NCBI GenBank assembly: GCA_902597895.1
Contig: CACJZM010000003.1
Coordinates: 1-49,350, forward strand
DNA: 49,350 nucleotides
Direction of reading: 5' to 3'
Source: an uncultured Pelagibacteraceae bacterium
Lineage (GTDB): Bacteria > Pseudomonadota > Alphaproteobacteria > Pelagibacterales > Pelagibacteraceae
In this document: piece after piece, positions 37,125 to 47,418 of the stretch
Layout of the letters: each line of letters begins with the position of its first letter
Position numbering within the stretch: the first letter of the stretch is position 1
Translations under genes and position numbers: made by a program
The notes under the pieces: model-generated
What the model saw: only the letters and a program-made list of their open reading frames with translations
Databases searched by the model: none
Told to the model about the DNA's origin: nothing

Positions 37125-38433
37125 TATTTATACATTTTTTTAATAATGAAATATTACTCGATTCTCCCATGATTCTAATTTTTGGTTCTGTCCCAGATTT
37201 TCTTACAAGCATTCTCCCATGATTTTTAATCAGTTTTTCTGATTTACTTATTGCTATTTTGCACTTTTGTGAATTAATTATTGATTTATCTTTTACTTTA
37301 ACGTTTTCTAAAATTTGAGGAGTTGCTTTAAAAGTATTAAATAAATCACTTGCTTTTTTACCTTTCCTCATTGAAAATAATATTTCTAATGCAACTAAAA
37401 GGCCATCTCCAGTTGTTGCAAATTTACCGAGTATAATATGTCCCGATTGCTCGCCTCCTAAGTTAAAATTATTATTTTGCATTTTTTCTTTAACATATCT
37501 ATCGCCTACCTTTGCTCTAATAAATTTTATTTTTTGGCTTTTCAAATAATTTTGCAATCCATAATTTGACATGAGAGTTCCAATTACCCCACCTTTCAAA
37601 ATTTTTTTTCTTTTCCACCTTGTTGCTAACATTGCGATGATTTGATCTCCATCGATTATATTTCCATTTTCGTCTGAAACAATTATTCTGTCAGCATCTC
37701 CATCAAGTGATATACCTATGTGTGCATTGTGCTTTTTAACTAAATATTTTATCTTGTTTGGAAAAGTTGAGCCACATTTATCATTAATATTAAAACCATT
37801 TGGAGAAGTACCAAATTGATAAACTTTTGCTCCTAGAGATCTTAATAAAAGTGGTCCTGATTTATAACCAGCTCCATTTGCGCAGTCTATTGCGATTCTC
37901 ATTCTTTTTAGTTGAAAATTTTTTGGAAAATTATTTTTTAGAATTTTAATATATCTATCATTTGCATCTTCTAATCTTTTAACTCTACCTAAGGTATTTG
38001 GTTCTGAAAGATTTTTTACAATCTTGGAATCTATCAATTTCTCTATCTTCTTTTCAATTTTATCTGATAACTTCAAGCCATTAGGTCCAAACAATTTTAA
38101 ACCATTATCATAATAAGGATTATGAGATGCAGTTATCATTATACCCATATTTGCGCTCATTTTTTTTGTTAACATTGCGAGCCCATTTGTAGGCAAGGGT
38201 CCAAGTGTATAAACATGCATTCCAGCTGATGTTAATCCAGACACTAAAGCTGGTTCTAAAGTATATCCAGATAGTCTAGTATCTTTTGCAATAATAGCTG
38301 TTTGTTTTTTTTTTCTTAGATTTTTAAAATATGTTCCTACTGCTAAACCAAATTTAAAGAACATTTCGCCATTAATTTTAGATAGGTTTACTCTACCTCT
38401 TATTCCATCAGTACCAAAATATTTTTTTGCCAT
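37102..38433 (-). CDS. glmM: Phosphoglucosamine mutase
   Basis: GlmM converts glucosamine-6-phosphate to the 1-phosphate for UDP-GlcNAc, and so for peptidoglycan and lipid A. The active-site serine loop is TASHNPYYDNGLK (near residue 100), the Mg-binding loop is DGDADR, and the C-terminal phosphate-binding loop is VRKSGTEPKIRIM. GGEQSGHII is the sugar-specificity loop. The 443 residues are standard. It starts one base after folP ends, within the order ftsH-folP-glmM that is common in bacteria. Confidence 0.97.
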   Translation of the reverse strand: MAKKYFGTDGIRGRVNLSKINGEMFFKFGLAVGTYFKNLRKKKQTAIIAKDTRLSGYTLEPALVSGLTSAGMHVYTLGPLPTNGLAMLTKKMSANMGIMITASHNPYYDNGLKLFGPNGLKLSDKIEKKIEKLIDSKIVKNLSEPNTLGRVKRLEDANDRYIKILKNNFPKNFQLKRMRIAIDCANGAGYKSGPLLLRSLGAKVYQFGTSPNGFNINDKCGSTFPNKIKYLVKKHNAHIGISLDGDADRIIVSDENGNIIDGDQIIAMLATRWKRKKILKGGVIGTLMSNYGLQNYLKSQKIKFIRAKVGDRYVKEKMQNNNFNLGGEQSGHIILGKFATTGDGLLVALEILFSMRKGKKASDLFNTFKATPQILENVKVKDKSIINSQKCKIAISKSEKLIKNHGRMLVRKSGTEPKIRIMGESSNISLLKKCINIVKKSIN

Positions 38434-38434
38434 T

Positions 38435-39496
38435 TTAAAATTTTAAAGAATTAAAAATTTTAATGCTCTGATTAACTTCGTTAACATCATGAACTCTTAA
38501 TATTTGGACTCCTTGCATCATTGCATATAAACTAGATGATATAGTTCCTCCCAATCTTTCCTTGCTATCATTTACTCCAGATAGATCTCTTATAAATCTT
38601 TTTCTTGAAGCACCTAACATTACAGGAAATCCAAGAGAGTGGAAAATGGAAATATTTCTCATCAAGGTAATATTATGTTTCAAGTTTTTACCAAAACCTA
38701 TCCCAGGATCTAATATTATATTATTATGTTTAATTCCTTTAGATCTTATATATTTAATCTTTTCATCAAAAAAATCATAAATATCTAAAACAACATTTTT
38801 GTATTTTGGATTTTTTTGCATTGTAGTTGGATTATCCTGGGTATGGTTAATTACAAATGGAATATTAGTTTTTTTTAAAACTATAATTGTATTTGGATCA
38901 TATTGTAGGCCTGAAACATCATTAATTAAATTTACATTATTGTTTATTCCTTTTCTCATTACTGAACTTTTTCTAGTATCTAATGAGATTATTTTTTTCA
39001 TTTTTTTTATTTTTTTTATTTGAGATAATGTTGAAAATATCCTTTTCCACTCCTTGTTTGGCTCAACAGTTTTTGATCCAGGTCTTGTTGACTCTCCTCC
39101 TATGTCCAAAATTTGACAACCATCAGCAATTAATTTTTTTCCATGGGTCAGCCCATTTTTATTTTTATTATATTTTCCACCATCTGAAAAACTATCTGGA
39201 GTTAAATTTAAAATCCCCATTAAAACTGGAATATTTGAAAAGTTTAAATACTTAAATCTTTTCTTTTTTTTAATTTGGTTTATGTCAAACAGTAATTTTT
39301 TTTTAATTTTACCTTTGAGTCCTTTAATTTTTTTTATACTAATTTTTTTTTTTGTTTTTCTTGTTAAAATTTCAATTGTATCAAAAGATATTAATTTATT
39401 TCCATGTAATGGGATTGATTGTTTTTTTTTAATTTTTTCTATTGAGGTTTGGCCGAAATAAAAATTACACGCTCTTGTGTAATATTTAATCATCAA
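38435..39496 (-). CDS. folP: Dihydropteroate synthase
   Basis: FolP joins p-aminobenzoate to the pterin diphosphate in folate synthesis. The TIM-barrel core begins at residue ~92 with MGILNLTPDSFSDGG, then ILDIGGESTRPGS, with the C-terminal GASRKRFI. Ahead of the core is a Lys-rich N-terminal extension of about 90 residues (YTRACNFYFG, then PLHGNKLISF). Several alphaproteobacterial FolP proteins have a comparable extension, so it is probably real. The ATG at 39496 is followed by a second at 39493. It lies 2 bases after ftsH. Confidence 0.95.
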   Translation of the reverse strand: MMIKYYTRACNFYFGQTSIEKIKKKQSIPLHGNKLISFDTIEILTRKTKKKISIKKIKGLKGKIKKKLLFDINQIKKKKRFKYLNFSNIPVLMGILNLTPDSFSDGGKYNKNKNGLTHGKKLIADGCQILDIGGESTRPGSKTVEPNKEWKRIFSTLSQIKKIKKMKKIISLDTRKSSVMRKGINNNVNLINDVSGLQYDPNTIIVLKKTNIPFVINHTQDNPTTMQKNPKYKNVVLDIYDFFDEKIKYIRSKGIKHNNIILDPGIGFGKNLKHNITLMRNISIFHSLGFPVMLGASRKRFIRDLSGVNDSKERLGGTISSSLYAMMQGVQILRVHDVNEVNQSIKIFNSLKF

Positions 39497-39498
39497 TT

Positions 39499-41391
39499 TT
39501 AATGAACAATTTTTGGTTTTAGTCCAATTGATCCTAATGCGGAACTTTCTTTTTCTTCTTCTACCTTTAAATCTTCTTTATTCGAAGGATAAATATTTTT
39601 ATTAATCAAATCTTCAATTTCAGACCCTGTTAAGGTTTCATACGTAAGAAGAGCTTTTGCAAGTTTGTGGAGATCTTCAATTTTTTCAGTTAAAATTTTT
39701 CTTGCTCTATCATAACCTTTTTCAACAAAATTTCTTATCTCTGCATCTACTTTTTTTGCTGTTTCCTCAGACATATTTTGTTGTCTTGCAACTGATCTGC
39801 CTAGGAATACCTCCTCTTCATTTTCTCCATATAATATTGGTCCTAGTTCCTTACTTAAACCTGCCCTCATAACCATAGCTCTTGCTCTCTTTGTAGCTTG
39901 TTCAATATCACTTGCTGCACCAGTTGTTACTTTGTCATCTCCAAAAATTATTTCCTCTGCAACCCTACCGCCCATTGCTATTGCCATTTGGGCGTGAAGC
40001 TGTTCTCTTGTTTGAGATACTTCATCTTTTTCAGGTAATTGCATAACCATACCCAATGCTCTACCTCTAGGAATTATAGTCGCTTTATGAATAGGGTAAG
40101 CTGCTTTCTCATTAATTGTAACTATAGCATGTCCAGCTTCATGATATGCAGTAAGTTTTTTTTCTTCCTCAGTCATTACCATGGATCTTCTTTCAGCACC
40201 CATCATAACTTTATCTTTTGCTTCCTCAAATTCAGAAGTGGTCACTATTCTTTTATTCTTTCTTGCAGCTAACAATGCCGCTTCATTTACTAGGTTTGCG
40301 AGGTCTGCCCCTGAAAAACCAGGCGTGCCTCTTGCTATGGTTCTTAAATTTACATCAGGTGCCATAGAAATTTTCTTTGCATGAACTTTAAGAATTTTTT
40401 CTCTACCAATTATATCAGGTAATGACACTACTACTTGTCTATCAAATCTACCTGGTCTTAGTAATGCTGGATCTAAAACGTCTGGTCTATTTGTAGCTGC
40501 AATTATTATAACGCCTTCATTGGTATCAAACCCGTCCATCTCTACTAACAATTGATTTAAAGTTTGCTCTCTTTCATCGTTGCCTCCACCTAAGCCAGCT
40601 CCTCTGCTTCTTCCTACTGCATCTATTTCATCAATAAATATTATACATGGTGAGTGTTTTTTTCCTTGTTCAAACATATCTCTGACTCTTGAAGCACCAA
40701 CTCCAACAAACATTTCAACAAAATCTGATCCTGAAATAGTAAAAAAAGGCACTCCAGCCTCTCCTGCTATTGCTCTAGCTAATAAAGTTTTACCTGTTCC
40801 AGGAGGACCTACTAATAAACAACCTCTAGGAATCTTACCTCCTAGTCTGCTAAATTTTCTTGGATCTCTTAAAAATTCTACAACTTCTTCAACTTCTTCC
40901 TTTGCTTCCTCTACCCCAGCTACATCGTTAAAAGTTACCTTTCCTTTAACTTGATTCATCATTTTTGCTTTAGATCTTCCAAATCCCATTGCCCCACCTT
41001 TTCCACCTTGCATTTGTCTCATAAAGAATATCCAAACTGCAATTAGTAGAAGCATAGGAAACCATGATAATAAAACTCCAAATAATGAAGGCATTTTATC
41101 TTCAAGAGGTGCAGCTGATATGCTAACGCCTTTATCTGATAACTTCTCAATTAAATTTGGATCATTAGGAGAATATGTTGTAAATTTTTCACCGTTAGAC
41201 ATAACTCCACTTATATTATTACCTTGAATATCAACTTGAACAACCCGTCCGTTTTCAACTTCATTTAAAAATTCTGAAAAAATTATAGTATTACTTTGAT
41301 TTGCAGCTCTTTGGGGATTTTTGAACATATTATATAACCCAATAGTTAAAATAACTATTACTGCCCACATCGCTAAATTTTTAATGTTCAT
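39499..41391 (-). CDS. ftsH: ATP-dependent zinc metalloprotease FtsH
   Basis: FtsH is the essential membrane-bound AAA+ protease. Two N-terminal membrane helices (about 5-22 and 105-123) flank a small periplasmic domain. The AAA module has [19 protein letters not shown] (Walker A), [15 protein letters not shown] (Walker B) and the second region of homology with RPGRFDRQV. The protease domain has the zinc site HEAGHAIV. The 630 residues are typical. The HflK-HflC partners are encoded at 7.6-9.6 kb. It follows tilS by 65 bases, a gap with a possible promoter. Confidence 0.98.
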   Translation of the reverse strand: MNIKNLAMWAVIVILTIGLYNMFKNPQRAANQSNTIIFSEFLNEVENGRVVQVDIQGNNISGVMSNGEKFTTYSPNDPNLIEKLSDKGVSISAAPLEDKMPSLFGVLLSWFPMLLLIAVWIFFMRQMQGGKGGAMGFGRSKAKMMNQVKGKVTFNDVAGVEEAKEEVEEVVEFLRDPRKFSRLGGKIPRGCLLVGPPGTGKTLLARAIAGEAGVPFFTISGSDFVEMFVGVGASRVRDMFEQGKKHSPCIIFIDEIDAVGRSRGAGLGGGNDEREQTLNQLLVEMDGFDTNEGVIIIAATNRPDVLDPALLRPGRFDRQVVVSLPDIIGREKILKVHAKKISMAPDVNLRTIARGTPGFSGADLANLVNEAALLAARKNKRIVTTSEFEEAKDKVMMGAERRSMVMTEEEKKLTAYHEAGHAIVTINEKAAYPIHKATIIPRGRALGMVMQLPEKDEVSQTREQLHAQMAIAMGGRVAEEIIFGDDKVTTGAASDIEQATKRARAMVMRAGLSKELGPILYGENEEEVFLGRSVARQQNMSEETAKKVDAEIRNFVEKGYDRARKILTEKIEDLHKLAKALLTYETLTGSEIEDLINKNIYPSNKEDLKVEEEKESSALGSIGLKPKIVH

Positions 41392-41410
41392 ATATGTTAA
41401 AGTAAGAATT

Positions 41411-41438
41411 ATTATAAATTAAACAAGTGTTAAGTTGA
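41411..41438 (-). promoter_or_regulatory. Candidate promoter of ftsH-folP-glmM
   Basis: In the tilS-ftsH gap the minus strand has TCAACT (41438-41433), 16 bases and a perfect TATAAT (41416-41411), about 20 bases before the ftsH ATG. The -35 box is poor. I did not see a convincing heat-shock (RpoH) promoter pattern here. Confidence 0.35.
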
Positions 41439-41456
41439 TGCATTTAAGCTAAATTT

Positions 41457-42494
41457 TCATTTTTCTTTATAAATTTTGATTGAATTATTGACTTTTTCTA
41501 CAATACAGCCTGATAAAGTTGTTTTTTTAAACTTTTTTGTATTTAGGGAGTGAATTAAATTTTGAAGATTTTTACCTCTTGGTGGATAATATGTATTGCC
41601 AACTTTTTGTAAAATTATTGATAATGATCTAAAAATAATTTCAAAGGGCTCCTTAAGGAAACCACTTTTAACTATATATGAATTATTATTAAAATGGACA
41701 TTATGCACAAGATTTTTTTCTACATAATAGTTTATAGTTTTCTCACTGCTTGATAAATTTGTTAAAGTGAGCTTTAGTTTTTCTTCATCAAGTCCTTCCT
41801 TTTTTAAATTAAATAAAAGATTTCTTATTCTAATTCTTTTAAAATTTAAGTTTGTATTAGAAGAATCGTTAATGAAAAAATTAAAAACATTTGATGATAT
41901 GTAAGATAAATCTTTTTTTTTAAGTTCATATAAAGGTTTTATAACTTTTAATGATTTATCATCATTATTCATAACTGAATAAAATGAGATTAAACCCTTA
42001 AGACCAGATCCTCTTAAGAGCCTAATTAAAAAATTCTCATAAACATCTTCTATATGATGACCTGTCAGTAAGAGTTTAATTTTATTTTTAATACATTCTT
42101 TTTTAATTAAGCTATATCTTTTATTTCTAGCAATAGATTGAATGTTTGATTTTGGTTTAGGACCTCTCCACTTTAAAATTTTACAATTTAGATCATAACG
42201 TTTCATTTGATGCTTAAGCTCATTAGCCTCTAATTTAGAATCTTTTCTTAATCCATGATCAACATGATAAAAATAAACTTTAAGATTATTTTTGATTGAA
42301 TAGCATTTAGCTAAATATGCTAGAGCTAAACTGTCTTTTCCTCCCGATAATGCTATTGCTATTTTAGAACTATTCTTAAAATTAGTTAGATTACTATTAA
42401 AATTATTATAAATTTTTTTTATTTTTGGATTTTTTAGTTTTTTTAATAATTTCTTAAGAATTATCTTTTTTGCATTCAAACTTTTTTTCTTCAT
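41457..42494 (-). CDS. tilS: tRNA(Ile)-lysidine synthase
   Basis: TilS changes C34 of tRNA-Ile(CAU) to lysidine so that it reads AUA, a very frequent codon in such AT-rich genes. The PP-loop is ALSGGKDSLAL. The segments VDHGLRKDSKLEA, TGHHIEDVYENFLIRLLRGSGLKGL and KPLYELKK are family features. It is short (about 345 residues) but reaches a C-terminal TilS domain (LSGCIVEK). The ATG at 42494 was preferred over 42527, whose extra 11 residues lie in cpoB. It overlaps the end of cpoB by 41 bases. Confidence 0.93.
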   Translation of the reverse strand: MKKKSLNAKKIILKKLLKKLKNPKIKKIYNNFNSNLTNFKNSSKIAIALSGGKDSLALAYLAKCYSIKNNLKVYFYHVDHGLRKDSKLEANELKHQMKRYDLNCKILKWRGPKPKSNIQSIARNKRYSLIKKECIKNKIKLLLTGHHIEDVYENFLIRLLRGSGLKGLISFYSVMNNDDKSLKVIKPLYELKKKDLSYISSNVFNFFINDSSNTNLNFKRIRIRNLLFNLKKEGLDEEKLKLTLTNLSSSEKTINYYVEKNLVHNVHFNNNSYIVKSGFLKEPFEIIFRSLSIILQKVGNTYYPPRGKNLQNLIHSLNTKKFKKTTLSGCIVEKVNNSIKIYKEK

Positions 42495-43452
42495 ATTTAG
42501 ATTTCTGAAGAACAGATTGATTTGCATCAGGATACTGTTTTTGAACCCCTGTTATCATCAAACAACCTTGATCTTTTTCTCCTATCTGAACTAATGATAC
42601 TCCAAGTTTTAATAAATTTATAGGAGCCTTTTCACTTTTTGGATATTTTTGATAACCTTCTAAATAGGCTGATGCTGCATCAGTATACAGTTGTCTAATT
42701 CTAAAAGTTTCAGCATACCAATATTGAGCATTGCCGGCTAAATCATGTTCTGGGTTTGATGCTACAAATTCTTTTAGTGCACGCTCTGCAGTGTTGTAAT
42801 CTCCTACTTTTAATAGGTTAGTTGCAAACTCGTATTGATCTTTTGCACCTACATCGGGTAAAATTTTTTCTTCTATTACAAAATTTTCAGTTACTACACT
42901 CGCAGTAGTTTCAACAGACTGTGTTTGTTGGTTATCTAGTTTCGGTTCAGAGTCCTTATATGAGATTGAACCTAAGTCTTGTGGCTCTGAAGATCCTGGT
43001 AAAATTTTTTCTTTATCTTCTTGCATACTAGTACCTTCACTTTGTAAATTTACTAAATCACTACTTATTTTTTTATCTTCTAGTTGTTGAAATCTTAACT
43101 GATTATCCGCTTGCACTTTAGAAAGTCTTGAGGAGAGTTTGTCTATTTTAAAATTTATTTCCTCAAATTTATTTGTCAGTTCTTGAAATTGTTTCTCTAC
43201 TTCTGTTAATTTTAACAAATGTCTAGTTAAAACTTCCTCAGAGTTTTGATCAAGCTCTGTAAAATTCTTATCCTTATTGCTTTCATCACTTAGTCCGTCT
43301 GAATAAACTGCTTTTTCTAAAGTTTTTATATCTTTTTTTATTATCTCTAGAACCTCATATATATTATGATTATCTGCATTGACTGCCTGAGCTGAGATTA
43401 GGATTATAAAAATAATTATAATTTTATTTTTAAAATTTAATAGAATTTCCAT
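42454..43452 (-). CDS. cpoB: Tol-Pal system protein CpoB (YbgF)
   Basis: CpoB is a periplasmic protein that links Tol-Pal with peptidoglycan synthesis at division. A signal peptide (hydrophobic 11-22, then AQAVNA) begins the 332-residue protein. A coiled coil at about 60-135 (heptad-like Leu/Ile with Lys/Glu) forms the trimerisation part. Two or three TPR repeats follow from DQYEFATNLLKVGDYNTAERALKEF. The middle (about 140-200) is Ser/Gln/Glu-rich and probably disordered. It is separated from pal by an intrinsic terminator, so it probably relies on read-through or its own promoter. Confidence 0.9.
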   Translation of the reverse strand: MEILLNFKNKIIIIFIILISAQAVNADNHNIYEVLEIIKKDIKTLEKAVYSDGLSDESNKDKNFTELDQNSEEVLTRHLLKLTEVEKQFQELTNKFEEINFKIDKLSSRLSKVQADNQLRFQQLEDKKISSDLVNLQSEGTSMQEDKEKILPGSSEPQDLGSISYKDSEPKLDNQQTQSVETTASVVTENFVIEEKILPDVGAKDQYEFATNLLKVGDYNTAERALKEFVASNPEHDLAGNAQYWYAETFRIRQLYTDAASAYLEGYQKYPKSEKAPINLLKLGVSLVQIGEKDQGCLMITGVQKQYPDANQSVLQKSKYEEKKFECKKDNS

Positions 43453-43486
43453 TATTTTTTTATTTGTAATTATAATGATGGCAAAA

Positions 43487-43522
43487 AAAAGACCCTTAAT
43501 TTTTGAAAATTAAGGGTCTTTT
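43487..43522 (-). terminator. Intrinsic terminator downstream of pal
   Basis: A perfect 17-base inverted repeat (arms 43487-43503 and 43506-43522, core AAGACCC/GGGTCTT) lies 17 bases after the pal stop. On the minus strand it is followed by a run of T (eight T in all, from 43490 to 43483), the form of a Rho-independent terminator for tolQRAB-pal. On the plus strand the tail is only TTTTAAT, so it acts mainly on the minus strand. It is the only clear intrinsic terminator noticed in the window. Confidence 0.85.
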
Positions 43523-43538
43523 AATACTAAAATTTTAA

Positions 43539-44021
43539 TTAATTTGCTTTTACTGTTACTGACCTTCTATTTTTTGACCAAGCTAATGGGTTAGAACCTG
43601 AGTCCACTGGTCTTTCTTTACCATAACTTATTACTGAAATTCTATTTGATGAAATTCCATAAGTCATTAAGTAATCTTTTGCTGCATTAGCTCTTCTTTC
43701 TCCTAAAGCTAAGTTATATTCTCTAGTTCCTCTTTCGTCAGCATGACCTTCTAAAACGACAGTTACATCAGAATTTTTTCTTAACCATGCTGCTTGTTTT
43801 CTTAAAGTTTCTCTAGAAGCAGTTGTAAGAACTGATTCATTAGTTGCAAAAAATACTCTATCTGGAACTCCATCAGCTAAATATTCAACTGTGTCTGTTC
43901 CTGTGTAAACGTCGCCTTGCATTTGTCCATCGACTTTTTTAGTCTGCGTTGCACACGCTGAAAGCACTAAACTCATTAAAATTACTAAAAAAATATTTTT
44001 ATAATTTCTCCCTAAAATCAT
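43539..44021 (-). CDS. pal: Peptidoglycan-associated lipoprotein Pal
   Basis: Pal is an outer-membrane lipoprotein that binds peptidoglycan and TolB. The signal peptide ends in the lipobox LSAC at about residue 23, after which the mature Cys is lipidated. The OmpA-like domain has VFFATNESVLTTASRETL and LEGHADERGTREYNLALGERRANAAKDYL, where Asp and Arg hold diaminopimelate. The 160 residues are typical. A strong Shine-Dalgarno site precedes the start, as expected for an abundant protein. It follows tolB by 94 bases. Confidence 0.97.
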   Translation of the reverse strand: MILGRNYKNIFLVILMSLVLSACATQTKKVDGQMQGDVYTGTDTVEYLADGVPDRVFFATNESVLTTASRETLRKQAAWLRKNSDVTVVLEGHADERGTREYNLALGERRANAAKDYLMTYGISSNRISVISYGKERPVDSGSNPLAWSKNRRSVTVKAN

Positions 44022-44026
44022 TGCTG

Positions 44027-44032
44027 CTCCTT
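44027..44032 (-). promoter_or_regulatory. Strong Shine-Dalgarno site of pal
   Basis: The minus strand reads AAGGAG five bases before the pal ATG at 44021. Together with ilvC this is one of the few canonical ribosome binding sites noticed in the window, and it fixes the start of pal. Confidence 0.7.
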
Positions 44033-44115
44033 AAATCTTTTTATTTTTGTTAACTTTTTCACACATGAATAGATCTTACAAGCTTAAAAATCAATAAATA
44101 TTTAGTAAAAATCAA

Positions 44116-45462
44116 CTAATTACTTAATAATGACGACCAAGATGGGTCTGAAGCGTCTGTTTCAGTCTCAACTAACCTCTCATTGTAACCTGTTAAATCA
44201 ATTGACCATAGTTTCGCTGAGAATCCTTCTCCTTTGCTATCTGTCTTCGTTTCTCTATAAAAAATTAGAACTCTCCCATTTGGCGACCATGATGGTGCCT
44301 CCTGGTAATAATTTTCAGTTAATAATCTTTCTCCTTTGCCATCAGTTCTCATAACACCAATATAAAACTTTCCCTTATGTAGTTTTGTGAAAGCAATTAA
44401 ATCCCCTCTTGGAGACCAGACTGGAGTTCCGTATAATCCTTTTCCAAATGATATTCTTTTGACATCAGATCCGTCACTTTTCATGATATAAATTTGTTGG
44501 TAACCACTTCTGTCTGAATTAAAAGTAATGAATTTTCCATCTGGAGAGTACGATGGAGATGTGTCAATTGATGGATGGTTTGTTATTCTCTCTACAATCC
44601 TATTCTCTAAGTCCATTGTGTAAATATCTGAGTTACCATCCATGGCAAAACTCATAATAATTTTTTTTCCATTAGGTGAAAATCTTGGAGCAAAAGTCAT
44701 TCCAGGAAAATCACCAACTACTTCTTGAATTCCTGTTTCAATATCTAATAAATAGACCCTAGGTAAATTTCTGAAGTAAGATAAATATGTAACCATCTGA
44801 TTAGTAGGATTAAATCTTGGTGTCAAAACTAATTCATTTCCTAGAGTTAAATATTTTGTGTTGAAACCATCTTGATCCATAATAGCTAATTTTTTTATTC
44901 TTTGCGTTTTGGGTCCCTTTTCAGATACAAATATAATTCTAGTATCAAAGTATCCTTTTTCTCCAGTAAGTCTTTCGTATACTTTATCAGAAATTATATG
45001 ACCAACTCTTCTCCAATTTTTTGGAACGGTTGTAAATGCAAGGGCCATCATCTCTTTCGCTGCAAGAACATCCCAAAGTCTAAATTCTACTCTTAATTTA
45101 TCTTCAGAATAAGTTACTTTTCCTGTAATTAAAGCCTGTGCTTTAATTAATGACCAATCTTCAAATCTTGGTTTTAGATGAGCAATATCTGGTTTTTGAA
45201 GAAAAGAGTCTTTATTTAGAGGATTAAACAATCCAGATTGACGAAAATTATTTTCTATTACTTTTGAAATCTCTAAACCTACATCTTGAACTTTAAGTAA
45301 TTTTAAAAGTTCGTTTTTAGTTGAAATATCTGAAGATAAAGAAGAAATTGCAATAGGTAATGGATTTAAATTCCCTCTGGTTATATCAACTTCTATTAAC
45401 CCAAAAGATTTATTTGGAAAAATAAAAAAAATCAAAATTATTAATATATTTTTATAGTTCAT
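44116..45462 (-). CDS. tolB: Tol-Pal system beta-propeller protein TolB
   Basis: TolB is the periplasmic link between TolA and Pal. After a signal peptide (about 1-20, ending near FG) comes the N-terminal TolB domain with [16 protein letters not shown] six-bladed propeller follows with repeated blades such as [33 protein letters not shown] and [13 protein letters not shown]. The 448 residues are standard. Its ATG overlaps the tolA stop by one base, so it is coupled to tolA. Confidence 0.97.
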   Translation of the reverse strand: MNYKNILIILIFFIFPNKSFGLIEVDITRGNLNPLPIAISSLSSDISTKNELLKLLKVQDVGLEISKVIENNFRQSGLFNPLNKDSFLQKPDIAHLKPRFEDWSLIKAQALITGKVTYSEDKLRVEFRLWDVLAAKEMMALAFTTVPKNWRRVGHIISDKVYERLTGEKGYFDTRIIFVSEKGPKTQRIKKLAIMDQDGFNTKYLTLGNELVLTPRFNPTNQMVTYLSYFRNLPRVYLLDIETGIQEVVGDFPGMTFAPRFSPNGKKIIMSFAMDGNSDIYTMDLENRIVERITNHPSIDTSPSYSPDGKFITFNSDRSGYQQIYIMKSDGSDVKRISFGKGLYGTPVWSPRGDLIAFTKLHKGKFYIGVMRTDGKGERLLTENYYQEAPSWSPNGRVLIFYRETKTDSKGEGFSAKLWSIDLTGYNERLVETETDASDPSWSSLLSN

Positions 45463-46271
45463 TAACCCTCTAACATTTCTCTTGCATCAAAATTTAGTTG
45501 TAAATCTTTCCACCTTTCATAACCTGTTGTGGGCACTCTTAATGGCTGACATAATTGTATAGCTCTTAGAGCGCTTTCAGCCAAAACTTTGTAGAAACCT
45601 TGACCAGGTTTATTCATTCTAGCATGATCTAAAATTTCCGTTTTTACAACTGAGCCATCAGGCTTAAGTTTAAGTTTTATTCTCACAAGTAAGTTTTCAT
45701 TATATGGTAAACCAAGTGGAATGCTCCAACAACCAAATATTTGGGCTTTTAATGCATCTTCCTCACTTAAAGTAAGTCCCGAAATATCCATATTTTGATC
45801 TTGAGATTGGGTTATTTTATCAGTTTGTACATTTGTTTCAGCTAATTGTTCTTTAGACTTATCAATTAAAGCAGCAATATTATTTGGATCAAAGATTTCT
45901 TTTTTTTCAAATTCTGAAACTTGTTTAACCTCATCATCAATTTTTTCAGGATTTTGCTTTTTCTCTTCTAGTTTTTTGACTTTCTCGTTATTTTCATTGG
46001 GTAAAGGAATTGCTTCTGGTTTTTCTTTTTTTACTTTTTTTGGTGGTGCTTGTTCTGAAACCAACTTCTCTTCTTCTTTCTTAACTTTTTCAATTATTTT
46101 ATTTGCCTTTGGTGCAAAAGGAATATTTGTTTTGTCAGTAATTTGTATTAATTCAACAGAAACTAAAGGAGGAAGATCAATTGGCTTTTTTGCTAAAAAT
46201 GGCAAACTTAAAGTTGCAATCATGATCAATAAAAAGTGGAAACCAGAGGAAATTATCACATTTTTATACAA
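45462..46271 (-). CDS. tolA: TolA-like envelope protein (TonB C-terminal type)
   Basis: TolA spans the periplasm between the TolQR motor and TolB/Pal. It has one N-terminal membrane helix (about 8-26). A Lys/Glu/Pro-rich stretch (about 60-130) is predicted to extend across the periplasm, and a C-terminal domain has [23 protein letters not shown]. At 269 residues the spacer is short compared with enterobacterial TolA. The identity rests on the position between tolR and tolB as much as on sequence, because TolA proteins diverge quickly. Confidence 0.88.
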   Translation of the reverse strand: MYKNVIISSGFHFLLIMIATLSLPFLAKKPIDLPPLVSVELIQITDKTNIPFAPKANKIIEKVKKEEEKLVSEQAPPKKVKKEKPEAIPLPNENNEKVKKLEEKKQNPEKIDDEVKQVSEFEKKEIFDPNNIAALIDKSKEQLAETNVQTDKITQSQDQNMDISGLTLSEEDALKAQIFGCWSIPLGLPYNENLLVRIKLKLKPDGSVVKTEILDHARMNKPGQGFYKVLAESALRAIQLCQPLRVPTTGYERWKDLQLNFDAREMLEG

Positions 46272-46273
46272 AC

Positions 46274-46690
46274 TTACCTCTCTTTGTATGGTTCAGAAAT
46301 TAATGCGACTTTAGTAAAACCTGATCCAGATAACATCCCCATTATTTCAAGGACTCTTCCATAATTAATTGTTTTATCTCCCCTTACGTAAATTCTGGTA
46401 TCTGTTCTGTTCTTTGATACAGCTAAAATTTTTGCTATGATCTTATCATATTCAATTTTTGACTCTTGTATAAAAATCTCTCCTTTTGAATTTATAGTTA
46501 AGGTTAAAGGCTCGACTTCTTCTGGCAAAGAGTCTGCTGAACTTTCAGGTAAATCAACTTGGACACCTACTGTAAGCAATGGGGCTGTTACCATAAAAAT
46601 AATTAACAACACTAACATTACATCTACAAATGGAGTAACATTTATCTCACTCATTGGATCACGATTGGACCTACTAAATTTAAATGCCAT
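46274..46690 (-). CDS. tolR: Tol-Pal motor protein TolR
   Basis: TolR forms the proton channel of the motor with TolQ. The single membrane helix contains the key Asp in SEINVTPFVDVMLVLLIIFM (near residue 23). The periplasmic ExbD/TolR domain follows, with LTINSKGEIFIQ and TRIYVRGDKTINYGRVLEIMG. The 138 residues are normal. It starts directly after the tolQ stop and ends 2 bases before tolA. Confidence 0.97.
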   Translation of the reverse strand: MAFKFSRSNRDPMSEINVTPFVDVMLVLLIIFMVTAPLLTVGVQVDLPESSADSLPEEVEPLTLTINSKGEIFIQESKIEYDKIIAKILAVSKNRTDTRIYVRGDKTINYGRVLEIMGMLSGSGFTKVALISEPYKER

Positions 46691-47365
46691 TTAAATAATT
46701 GATAGAAATTTTTTTGAAAAACTCTCAAGTCTTTGAGAATATTTTTTAGAGTCACTATTAAATTTGTTGTAAGCTACTACGGCAGGTATAGCAGCCAATA
46801 AACCAAGTGCAGTTGCAAACAGTGCTTCGGCTATTCCAGGCGCAACAATGGCTAAACTTGTGTTTCTGGAAATTGCAATAGATTGAAATGAATTCATAAT
46901 ACCCCAAACAGTTCCAAACAATCCAATAAATGGTGCAGTCGAACCAACAGTTGCTAAGAAGGTATTACTTTTATCAATTATATTCATTTGTTTTTCTATG
47001 TTGACTTCAAGGATGTTATTAAGTCTTTCACTTAAATTAGATCTTGATCTAGATTTAATTACGACTTGCATTGTATCTTTAAAAAGATTTGCCATAGGAT
47101 CATCTAGATTTGCAGGCAAACTATTATAAAAAGTCTCTGCTGATTTTGACTTCCAAAACTTGCTCTCAAATTCTTCAGAGCTTAGATTAATTTTTCTAAA
47201 TAATTTAATTTTTTCAATTATTATTGCCCATGAATATATCGATGCTGCAATTAGAATTACTATTACTGACTTAACAATAATATCAGCTCTTAAGAATAAG
47301 CTTAAAATTGAAAAATCAGTAGCACCAGCTAATCCTGCTGCTTGAGATGTTATATCTGCTTCCAT
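46691..47365 (-). CDS. tolQ: Tol-Pal motor protein TolQ
   Basis: TolQ is the polytopic partner of TolR and uses the proton motive force. There are three membrane helices: about 30-50, then two in the MotA/TolQ/ExbB domain. LATVGSTAPFIGLFGTVWGIMNSFQSI and VAPGIAEALFATALGLLAAIPAVVAYN carry the conserved Thr, Gly and Pro residues of the channel. The 224 residues are typical. It is the first Tol gene. No ybgC precedes it; the next gene upstream, 53 bases away, is a RuvC-type resolvase. Confidence 0.97.
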   Translation of the reverse strand: MEADITSQAAGLAGATDFSILSLFLRADIIVKSVIVILIAASIYSWAIIIEKIKLFRKINLSSEEFESKFWKSKSAETFYNSLPANLDDPMANLFKDTMQVVIKSRSRSNLSERLNNILEVNIEKQMNIIDKSNTFLATVGSTAPFIGLFGTVWGIMNSFQSIAISRNTSLAIVAPGIAEALFATALGLLAAIPAVVAYNKFNSDSKKYSQRLESFSKKFLSII

Positions 47366-47418
47366 TAAACGTGTTTCACACTAAAATGTGTCATCAATTT
47401 GACTTAAAAAAACTACAA

